Below are positions 1 through 5,924 of a stretch of DNA of 6,979 bases, one piece after another. Positions within the stretch are counted from its first letter, which is position 1, and the number at the start of each line of letters is the position of its first letter. Below the pieces are notes generated by a model, which did not search any database, was not told the DNA's origin, and worked only from the letters and a program-made list of their open reading frames with translations. Where the stretch lies: the NCBI GenBank assembly GCA_913062745.1, contig CAJXXJ010000199.1, positions 1-6,979 of the forward strand. Direction: 5' to 3'. A program made the position numbers and the translations under genes. This DNA comes from an uncultured Phaeodactylibacter sp. (GTDB lineage Bacteria; Bacteroidota; Bacteroidia; Chitinophagales; Saprospiraceae).

Positions 1-1744
1 GGGCAGGGCGTGCTTGCACAGCTGATGGCCACCGGGGCTGCGTTGCCACAGGGCGGCGGGCCCTGGGCGATGATGGTCATTTCAACTACCTGCTCGGGCA
101 GCAGCCCGGTAATCTGGTAGCTGGTATCCGTGACCACATCGCTGCCGGCCGGGCTCCCGTCGATCGTCCAGGAAATGGCGTAGTCGTCTGCGCCCACATT
201 GGTCCAGCTGAAGCTGGCAGCGCTCGGGCTGGCGTCTCCGCAGCTGGCCACAGGCTGCTGCAGCGGCGTAAACAGGGTGGTGGAGAAGGTATCCACGTAG
301 CTGCAGCCGGTAGCCGTGTCGGTGTAGGCGTAGATGATCTCTACGAAGCTCGTGTCGGCAGCAGCCGGGTCAAAGGTATCGCCGCTGATGCCGGGCCCGG
401 AGAACGTGCCGCCGGCCGGGCTGCCCTGCAGGGCGAATGCCGGCTCGTCTGTACAGTACTCGGGCAGCAGGTTGTCGATGGACAAGGGCACATCCGGGCA
501 GGGCGCAGAGGTGCACAGCAGGCTGTCGAACGGGCTGTTGCCGCAGGGCGCGCCGCCCAGGGCAGAGACGTAGATGGTGACCTCCTGCAGGTCGGTGATA
601 TTTTCTACCGTGAGTTCTGTTTCCGGGCCGCTTACAATGGGCGTGGGCGCTTCGCCGGCTACCTGATAGTAGTACTGGTAGCCGCCGGGGTTGCCGCCCG
701 TCCAGCTGAAGGTGACGCTGTTGGGCGTCGCGCCGGCGCAGCTGATGTCCGGAGGCGTGAGCGGGTCGATGATCTGTGCCGTATCTTCCAGGATGTAGGC
801 GCAGCCGTTGGCCGTGTCGGTAAAGCTGAAGCTGATGATGGCTTCGCCGGCGCCGGCAGCCGAGGGGTCAAAGGTACTGCCGCTGACGCCCGGGCCGCTG
901 TAGATGCCGCCGGGGTAGAGGCCCGGCAGCTGCACGCCGCTCGTGTCGCTGCAGTATTCGTCTGCCACAAACTCGCCGGCGATGGGCGGGGGCGGGCAGG
1001 GCAGGGTGGTGCAGGTTTCGGTAGTAGCCGGGCCGTTGCCGCAGGGCGGCGGGCCCTGTGGCGTCACTGTGATGGTGACGTCGGTCTCGGAGGACAGGCC
1101 GCTGACCGTAGTGGACAAGCTGGTGGTGACGATGGTGTCGCTTACGCCCTCTACCTCTGTGATAACGAGGTAGTTGGTAGCGCCCACATCCTGCCAGTTG
1201 AAGGTGATATCGTTGACGGTGATGCCGTCGCAGCTTACTGTAGTTGCGGGCAGCGGGTCAAAGACTTCGACGGCCACGCTGTCGCGGTAGTCGCAGTCGG
1301 TGGCTGCATCGTAGTAATCGTAGAAGACGAGGGAGCTGCCGCTCAGGCCGGACAGGTCGAGGGTGTTGCCCGTGACGCCGTCGCCGGAGAAGGTGCCGCC
1401 GGCCGGCGTGGCCGACAGGGTGATGCTGCCTTCGTCGCTGCAGTACTCATCTTCGAGGTTGTAGGTGAAGTTGACCGGCTGGCAGACATCCGCCAGGCAG
1501 GTGGCGGTGCTGGTGATGCCGCCGGTGCACAGCGGGTCTACCAGGGCGGTGACGGTGATATTGACCACGTCGCCCTGTGCGAGCATGCTTACGCTGAAAG
1601 TGGTGTCAAACACGATTTCCGGCCCGACCTCCGGCCCGCCGTTGATGTTGTAGGAGACGGAGAAGGAGTCCGCGACCATGAGCCAGCTGAAGCCCACGGA
1701 GTCGTTGGCGGTAATCGCGCAGACGGCCTCGGGCGACAGCGCGA
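1..1744 (-). repeat. Composite Ig-like plus FN3-like repeats of 162-166 residues, continuing past the edge
   Basis: A leading half-unit (an FN3-like segment from about residue 1280, with NDSVGFSW and ending CLADVC) is followed by three full composite units. Each unit has a glycine-rich half (DEYCSD, PAGGTFSG, FDP, TDTATGC) and an FN3-like half (C..A.PNSVTFSW, Y, then PCGN...C...CP). The anchoring cysteine codons at the unit ends lie at 1482, 996, 498 and 3, giving periods of 486, 498 and 495 bases. Glycine-rich PAGGTFSGPG modules are common in Bacteroidota secreted adhesins. The array is cut by the window edge, so the total copy number is unknown. Confidence 0.8.
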
Positions 1745-4700
1745 AGATGGCGTCGAGCACGACCTCTACGGGCGGTGCGGTACAGTTGCCATCGTCCACT
1801 ACAGCGTACACCGCGCCGCCGGTGCTGGGGTAGTTAGCCGGGTCGAAGATGGTGCCGGTGCCGTTGGCATTCTCAAACCAGCTGACGGTAGTGCCGGGCG
1901 TGGTAGTCACATTAGCGGTCGTCAGGTCAAAGACGGGCGTGCCGGAGCCGTTGTCGCAGCTGCGCAGCGTATCGGGCATCGTCATCGGCAGGGGCAGCAC
2001 CTCAAGCGTGGCCTCTCCGGGCAGGGAGGTACAGGTGCCGTCAAATACCGTCGTGTAAACAATGGTATCCAGAGATACAAAGTTAGCCGGGTCGGCAATC
2101 GGTGTAGTCAGCATATCATCCTCAAACCAGCTCACCGTGCCCGCGCCGCCGCTAACGGTGGGCTCAAGCGCGGTCAGGTCGAAGGTGCCCTCGCCGGTGA
2201 CGGGGTCCGCGCAGGCTTGCTGCGAAGCCGGGTTGGCGATCGGCAGCGGGAGGACGGTCAAAAAGACCGGTACAATTTCTGAGGCACAGCTGCCGGCAGT
2301 TACATTAGCATAGACGGTAGTGGTGCCGGTTGTGTAGTTTTCCGGGTCCGCGATAGGCGTGCTGCCTGCCGCATCTTCAAACCAGTTGACGATACCGCCG
2401 CCACCGCTGCGGATATCATCATCGGCGGTAGTCAAATCAAAAGTTGCAATACCCGTACCATCACCGCAGAGGCTGAGCGAGTCACTGGTCGCGGACACGG
2501 CAGCGATCAGCTCCAGCTCGATGGGTACGATATCTGATGTACAGCTGCCTTCGGTGGCTTGTGCGTAGACCGTGCCCGCACCTGAAATGTAATTGGCCGG
2601 GTCCGCGATGGGTTGTGTGGCGCCGGCGTCCTCAAAGTAGCTGAGCGTGCCTACGCCGTTTGTGATCAAGTCTGCCTCGGTTAGGTCAAACAGGCCTTGG
2701 CCTGCGCCTTCATCACAAGTGGCGAGCGTATCCGTTTCCACCAGCGGAGTGGGAAGCGGAATAAGCTGTACCGCAGCAGCCGGTGATTCACAACCCTGCA
2801 CAAACAGGGTGTAGTATACGGTGGAGCCGCTGCTTGTCACCATGCCTGGGTCCGGGATGGGCAAAGTAGCCATAGCGTCCTCGTACCAGATTAGGGAATC
2901 AGCGCCACCGATCAGCCCGCCTTCGATAGCGGTGAGGTCAAATACGGTGCTGCCTGCACCGTCGTCACACTGCTCGATGCTGTCGTCCGCGCCGGGCGTG
3001 GATACGATGACCGTCAGGCTGACGGGCACCGGCACAGAAGTACAGGAGTCTTCGGTAGCGAACGCAAATACCGTATTGGTCGGGCTCGTATAGTTGGCCG
3101 GGTCGGCAATCGGGCCGCTTTGGTCCGGGTTGAGCGCCCAGCTTACGGTGCCGGGGCCGCTGTAGATATCTCCTTCCACGGAAGTGAGGTCAAATACGGC
3201 CGTTCCGTCCTGCGCGCCGCATTCTTCCAGGGCTGCGCTGTCGGCTACATCCACGGTAGTGACCACCAGCTCCACTTCCACTACGGCGCTGAGGCAGGTG
3301 TCCTGTGCGGCCTGCGCGTAGATGGTGCCGGCGCCGGAAACATAGCCATTGGTATCGGTAATGGGTGTACTGAGCGCCGCGTCTTCGTACCAGTTAACGG
3401 TGCCCACGCCGTTGGTAATAATATCAGCCGCCGTTAGGTCAAAAATGCCGTTGCCGCTTCCGTCATCGCAGGCGGTCAGCGTATCGGGCTGTACCAGGGG
3501 GCTCGGTAATGGGATGAGCATGACCTCAGTGGTCATCGACTCACAACCGTCAAGGAAGAGGCTGTAGAATACCGGCGCGGTGCCGCTTGGGTAAGCCGCA
3601 GGATCCGGTACGAGGGTGGTGCCTGCGGCATCGGTGTACCAGCGCAGGGAGTCATTGCTGCCCAGCAGTGCCGGCTCGATCAGGGTCAGGTCAAAAACAG
3701 CCATGCCCATGCCGTCATCGCACAGACGGATCGTATCGGTGGGCCCCGGATCCACGATGATTGCGTTCAGAATGACCGGGACCGGGTTGGAAACACATCC
3801 TTCTTCGGTGATAAATGCGTAGACGGTATCGCTGGGGCTTTGGTAATTCATTGGGTTGTCAATGGAATCCACCTGCATGGAATCCTGCCAGAAGGCCAGG
3901 TCACCGTCTCCTATATAGATGCTGTCGGCAACTGCGGACAAGTTAAAGGAGGCGGTGCCGTCTGGATCGGCGCATTCGTTCAGCGTTTGGGTATTCCCCT
4001 CAGGGGCGGGGATGACGTCGAGGCCGATAGGGGTGATGTCGCTGGTACAGTTACCTTGCTGCAGCTGTAAATAAACAGTTCCATCTCCGCTCACGTAATT
4101 TTCAGGATCAGTAATCTCTGTATTGCCCATGGGGTCTTCAAACCAGTTAGCGTTACTGGCATCAAGGCCACCACTGATGTCTTCAATATCCTCATTCAGG
4201 TTGAAGCTAGCAGTTCCACTACCCTCATCACAAGCAGTGTAGACTGTATTGGAGGCAGCGAAAGGTTCTTGAGTGATATCCAATTGGATCTCAACGGGAT
4301 CAGAGAGACAAGTGCCGTCATCTACCACTGCGTAGACCAAAACCGGAGAGATAAGGGAGGTAAACATGTAGTTTTCCGGAAAGGGAATCGGCATAGTCAG
4401 AAACTCATCCTCAAAGAACAACACAGTAGACCCGGCCACTCCACCTGTGATCAGCTCATTCCAAACGGTCAGGTCTACACTCACATTTCCGAGAAGATCG
4501 GAGCATGCTTCGATGGGAGGAGGAGGGAAAGCCAAAGGCGCATCATTAGCCGCATCGATGGTGAAGGTGTCTTCCCCTTCGCAGCCATTGAGCAGCTCGC
4601 CGTTGGAGTCAATAATGAGTATGGTATAGTTGCCGGCCGGCAAGCCATTGAACTGGAAGTTATCATCATTTTCGGTAGCGGTAGCGACTATGTTGCCGTC

Positions 4701-5567
4701 TTCATCCACGACCTGCAGCAGGTAGGGAGGCACGCCGTTGTTGATGGAACCCTGATAGGCACCATCCGGGGAGTTCGGGCAGCTGGCGTTGAAGGCCTGG
4801 CCCATGATGGCGAAGTCTTCCGGGCAGCAGGTGCCGTCGCTGGCATCGCAGGATATGGTGATCTCAGACAAATCGCTAAGCGTGGTGGTGTTAGGGAACG
4901 CGCCGGTACCGCTCACGAAGGAAGCACCGTTAATATTGCTCAGGTTGGTGGTGATGACAAAGCTCTGCCCACAGCCGATGTCGGTGACAATGCCGCCGTC
5001 GTTGTATTCTGCGGGCCAGTCGAAGTTGCCATTGATGGTGCCGCCGTTGTCGACGAGCTCGCCATCGTCGTTGCTGATCACGCCTCCGTATTGGGTCAGG
5101 CCGGAGATCGAAAGGGTTCCGCTGCCGCCCTGTGTATCGTTTGGTGCATCCACAAAAATGAGCAGGCTGACTACGCAGTTAGCGTCCTCATAGAGCATAA
5201 GGGTCAGGTTGTTGGCAACCTCGAAGCCCGTATTGGAACTAAAAGGGATAGCGTTGTCATAGTCGAAGAACTGTTCGGCTGTGATGACATCGCCGTTTGG
5301 GGCCAGCCCGCCGGAGAAGGTCCCGATATTGACTGTACCCGAAGGGCTCGTTGCCGTACATGCGCAACCGTTGATCTTAGTCACGGATTCCGGCGCAGGC
5401 GGCGCAGCGTAGGTGTTAAGTGGAATACCCAGCGCCTCGGATGCCGTGAGGAGATTCGCCTCCGGCGTCTTGTCAAAAGGCATCCATTGTGCATTCAGTG
5501 AGTTCAGGGCAATTAGCAAGCAGGACAAAGCTGCGAGTCGTGCAGTACGTGTAGAAATTTTCTCCAT
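1..5567 (-). CDS. Giant secreted multi-repeat Ig-like/FN3-like adhesin-type protein (C-terminus outside the window)
   Basis: The frame is open without a stop for 1855 codons and runs off the window edge. The ATG at 5567 is chosen because it starts a good signal peptide: basic MEKISTRTAR, a hydrophobic core, then SLNA before Q27. No Shine-Dalgarno sequence precedes it, which is usual in Bacteroidota. Residues 28-245 match nothing I recognise. Residues 261-339 look like a SprB-type module (PPYLLQV, then GLPAGNYTI). Residues 354-1275 are eleven Ig-like repeats with the pattern CDxGxG...FDLT...W(Y/F)ED...DPxNY...TVYA...C.S, resembling the CHU_C-associated Ig-like family. Residues 1280-1855 are composite repeats (YCSD...PAGGTFSGPG followed by an FN3-like half ending PCG...C...CP). 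Paired cysteines in each repeat suit an extracellular, disulphide-bonded protein. Family knowledge suggests a surface adhesin or matrix protein exported by type IX secretion. That is inferred, because the sorting domain is not in view. A strong terminator separates it from the upstream lipoprotein gene. Confidence 0.9.
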   Translation of the reverse strand, partial: MEKISTRTARLAALSCLLIALNSLNAQWMPFDKTPEANLLTASEALGIPLNTYAAPPAPESVTKINGCACTATSPSGTVNIGTFSGGLAPNGDVITAEQFFDYDNAIPFSSNTGFEVANNLTLMLYEDANCVVSLLIFVDAPNDTQGGSGTLSISGLTQYGGVISNDDGELVDNGGTINGNFDWPAEYNDGGIVTDIGCGQSFVITTNLSNINGASFVSGTGAFPNTTTLSDLSEITISCDASDGTCCPEDFAIMGQAFNASCPNSPDGAYQGSINNGVPPYLLQVVDEDGNIVATATENDDNFQFNGLPAGNYTILIIDSNGELLNGCEGEDTFTIDAANDAPLAFPPPPIEACSDLLGNVSVDLTVWNELITGGVAGSTVLFFEDEFLTMPIPFPENYMFTSLISPVLVYAVVDDGTCLSDPVEIQLDITQEPFAASNTVYTACDEGSGTASFNLNEDIEDISGGLDASNANWFEDPMGNTEITDPENYVSGDGTVYLQLQQGNCTSDITPIGLDVIPAPEGNTQTLNECADPDGTASFNLSAVADSIYIGDGDLAFWQDSMQVDSIDNPMNYQSPSDTVYAFITEEGCVSNPVPVILNAIIVDPGPTDTIRLCDDGMGMAVFDLTLIEPALLGSNDSLRWYTDAAGTTLVPDPAAYPSGTAPVFYSLFLDGCESMTTEVMLIPLPSPLVQPDTLTACDDGSGNGIFDLTAADIITNGVGTVNWYEDAALSTPITDTNGYVSGAGTIYAQAAQDTCLSAVVEVELVVTTVDVADSAALEECGAQDGTAVFDLTSVEGDIYSGPGTVSWALNPDQSGPIADPANYTSPTNTVFAFATEDSCTSVPVPVSLTVIVSTPGADDSIEQCDDGAGSTVFDLTAIEGGLIGGADSLIWYEDAMATLPIPDPGMVTSSGSTVYYTLFVQGCESPAAAVQLIPLPTPLVETDTLATCDEGAGQGLFDLTEADLITNGVGTLSYFEDAGATQPIADPANYISGAGTVYAQATEGSCTSDIVPIELELIAAVSATSDSLSLCGDGTGIATFDLTTADDDIRSGGGGIVNWFEDAAGSTPIADPENYTTGTTTVYANVTAGSCASEIVPVFLTVLPLPIANPASQQACADPVTGEGTFDLTALEPTVSGGAGTVSWFEDDMLTTPIADPANFVSLDTIVYTTVFDGTCTSLPGEATLEVLPLPMTMPDTLRSCDNGSGTPVFDLTTANVTTTPGTTVSWFENANGTGTIFDPANYPSTGGAVYAVVDDGNCTAPPVEVVLDAIFALSPEAVCAITANDSVGFSWLMVADSFSVSYNINGGPEVGPEIVFDTTFSVSMLAQGDVVNITVTALVDPLCTGGITSTATCLADVCQPVNFTYNLEDEYCSDEGSITLSATPAGGTFSGDGVTGNTLDLSGLSGSSLVFYDYYDAATDCDYRDSVAVEVFDPLPATTVSCDGITVNDITFNWQDVGATNYLVITEVEGVSDTIVTTSLSTTVSGLSSETDVTITVTPQGPPPCGNGPATTETCTTLPCPPPPIAGEFVADEYCSDTSGVQLPGLYPGGIYSGPGVSGSTFDPSAAGAGEAIISFSFTDTANGCAYILEDTAQIIDPLTPPDISCAGATPNSVTFSWTGGNPGGYQYYYQVAGEAPTPIVSGPETELTVENITDLQEVTIYVSALGGAPCGNSPFDSLLCTSAPCPDVPLSIDNLLPEYCTDEPAFALQGSPAGGTFSGPGISGDTFDPAAADTSFVEIIYAYTDTATGCSYVDTFSTTLFTPLQQPVASCGDASPSAASFSWTNVGADDYAISWTIDGSPAGSDVVTDTSYQITGLLPEQVVEMTIIAQGPPPCGNAAPVAISCASTPC
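2475..3227 (-). repeat. Super-repeat copy 2 (Ig-like repeats 6-7-8)
   Basis: This is the second copy of the three-type block, directly abutting copy 1 and exactly the same length. It has the same internal spacing of 252, 252 and 249 bases between first cysteines. Shared signatures with copy 1 include TVFAF/PVPV (type A), LIPLPTPLV and GCES (type B), and ITNGVGT and SGAGTVYAQA (type C). The DNA has diverged well beyond the protein, so the duplication is old. Confidence 0.8.
3228..3980 (-). repeat. Super-repeat copy 1 (Ig-like repeats 3-4-5)
   Basis: This 753-base, 251-codon block contains three consecutive, distinguishable Ig-like types. Type A has TVYAF and NPVPV, type B has GCES and LIPLP, and type C has ITNGVGT and SGAGT. 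It aligns without any gap to the next 753 bases. By hand count, 126 of 251 residues are identical (38/84, 46/84 and 42/83 for the three types). The neighbouring repeats 3 and 4, compared with each other, match at only about 19 of 84 positions. Confidence 0.8.
4551..4787 (-). other. SprB-like module inside the giant protein
   Basis: Residues 261-339 have the layout of the SprB repeat family found in Bacteroidota gliding adhesins. A cysteine-led start (NASCPNSPDG) is followed by a glycine/PPY segment (NNGVPPYLLQV), then GLPAGNYTILIIDSNG and a closing cysteine (NGCEGEDTFTI). Only one copy is seen, between the unrecognised N-terminal domain and the Ig-like array. A carboxypeptidase-regulatory-like beta-sandwich is the main alternative reading. 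The assignment rests on visual motif matching. Confidence 0.6.
5490..5567 (-). other. Signal peptide of the giant protein (residues 1-26)
   Basis: The residues show a basic start (K3, R7, R10), a hydrophobic stretch from about L11 to L21, and a likely signal peptidase I site after A26 (SLNA then QW), a common form in Bacteroidota. C16 follows LAALS and could be read as a weak lipobox. However, the hydrophobic stretch continues past it and the site would be very early, so a soluble or secreted product is preferred over a lipoprotein. Confidence 0.75.
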
Positions 5568-5610
5568 AATACATTTTTGGTGCCGCTCTGTATATCAGGC
5601 AGTTACAATC

Positions 5611-5641
5611 GAAAAAAGCCCGAAAGAGACTGCTTTTCGGG
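5611..5641 (-). terminator. Rho-independent terminator-like hairpin in the leader of the giant gene
   Basis: On the minus strand CCCGAAA (5641-5635) pairs with TTTCGGG (5625-5619) across a 9-base loop. One C and then six Ts (5617-5612) follow. The 7-base-pair stem plus T-tract is a standard intrinsic terminator layout. It ends about 45 bases before the ATG at 5567, and no gene lies between it and the preceding terminator. It may be an attenuator or a backup stop for read-through from upstream. Confidence 0.6.
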
Positions 5642-5741
5642 TTTGGGGTGTTTTCGCCTTTATATACCTGGGTTCTTGTGTCGTGCTGCCGCAACAGCAT
5701 TTTGCTGGCCTTATGGGGAATGCGGTACGTTGATTGTTTCC
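5612..5741 (-). promoter_or_regulatory. Candidate structured leader with terminator-like end (attenuator or small RNA)
   Basis: Between the candidate start of transcription and the giant gene lies about 130 bases that can fold twice. One small hairpin at 5684-5699 has a TGCTG/CAGCA stem and a 6-base loop. The second is the terminator-like hairpin at 5619-5641, followed by six Ts. No recognised riboswitch core or convincing leader peptide was seen. The arrangement would suit premature termination controlling the giant gene, or a separate small RNA ending there. Both are inferences. Confidence 0.35.
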
Positions 5742-5746
5742 GACTG

Positions 5747-5776
5747 CAAAATATACAATTAAGGTCTAATTGCCAA
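5747..5776 (-). promoter_or_regulatory. Candidate promoter for the giant gene
   Basis: On the minus strand a TTG box (5776-5774) is followed 18 bases later by TATATTTTG (5755-5747). This resembles the Bacteroidota sigma-70 layout of TTTG near -33 and TAnnTTTG near -7, with one extra base inside the downstream box. The region is the most AT-rich part of the window. Transcription would begin near 5740 and leave a leader of about 170 bases. The match is imperfect and was found by eye. Confidence 0.4.
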
Positions 5777-5780
5777 TTAG
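5766..5780. promoter_or_regulatory. Perfect 15-base palindrome overlapping the candidate promoter (possible operator)
   Basis: The plus strand reads CTAATTG-C-CAATTAG, seven bases perfectly inverted around a single central base. It covers the TTG box of the candidate promoter, where a repressor could block or an activator could assist RNA polymerase. No T-tract follows, so it is unlikely to be a terminator. Chance occurrence in AT-rich DNA cannot be excluded. Confidence 0.4.
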
Positions 5781-5860
5781 TAGTCCATTGTCTTGCGAAT
5801 AGTTTGTTTGCTAAAGTATTCTTTGGAGGGAGTCCGGAGTAGGAAAAGCAGGGGATAGTG

Positions 5861-5910
5861 TATAAAAGTACAAAAGCATCCGGAGGCGTCACAATGTTAG
5901 CTCCGGATGC
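5861..5910 (-). terminator. Strong rho-independent terminator after the DUF547 gene
   Basis: A perfect 10-base-pair stem on the minus strand (GCATCCGGAG at 5910-5901 with CTCCGGATGC at 5885-5876) closes a 15-base loop and is followed at once by TTTTGTACTTTTATA. It begins 14 bases after the TAA of the lipoprotein gene. It should separate that gene's transcript from the giant gene downstream. Confidence 0.85.
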
Positions 5911-5924
5911 TGCCGGTTTTGGCC

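Larger units (their letters stand above)
1745..4509 (-). repeat. Eleven tandem Ig-like protein repeats of about 84 residues
   Basis: The first cysteine codon of each repeat lies at 4503, 4230, 3972, 3720, 3468, 3219, 2967, 2715, 2466, 2211 and 1956. The periods are therefore 273, 258, 252, 252, 249, 252, 252, 249, 255 and 255 bases, all multiples of three. The shared core is C-D-x-G-x-G, then F-D-L-T about nine residues on, W-(Y/F)-E-D in the middle, D-P-x-N-Y, T-V-Y-A and a second cysteine near residue 62. The repeats have diverged strongly at the DNA level, so this is a protein-domain array and not a recent DNA duplication. The first two repeats are the most degenerate (VDLT and FNLN in place of FDLT). 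The fold is probably an Ig-like beta-sandwich with one disulphide per repeat (inference). Confidence 0.85.

Noticed and set aside
1956..4505. Regularly spaced repeats that could suggest a CRISPR or DNA satellite array
   Set aside because: The roughly 250-base period is an exact multiple of three, the repeats are conserved at the protein level and diverged at the DNA level, and the frame stays open throughout. They are protein domains.
4269..5501. A 410-codon open frame on the plus strand
   Set aside because: It lies entirely antisense to the signal-peptide, SprB-like and first Ig-like part of the giant gene, which has clear domain structure on the minus strand. Its translation shows no recognisable motif, so it is treated as a shadow frame.
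5612..5617. A six-base A/T run as a phase-variation tract for the giant gene
   Set aside because: It is short, lies outside the coding region, and is explained as the T-tract of the leader terminator. No longer homopolymer or short tandem repeat was seen inside the frame.
5473..5892. A 139-codon minus-strand frame spanning the intergenic gap
   Set aside because: It starts with GTG inside the terminator of the lipoprotein gene, runs through the leader hairpin and overlaps the start of the giant gene in another frame. Its translation resembles no protein family.
5568..5924. tRNA, riboswitch or small gene in the intergenic gap
   Set aside because: No cloverleaf, no known riboswitch core and no small frame with a plausible start and protein-like composition were found by eye. 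Only the terminators, palindrome, promoter-like boxes and leader hairpins are supported.
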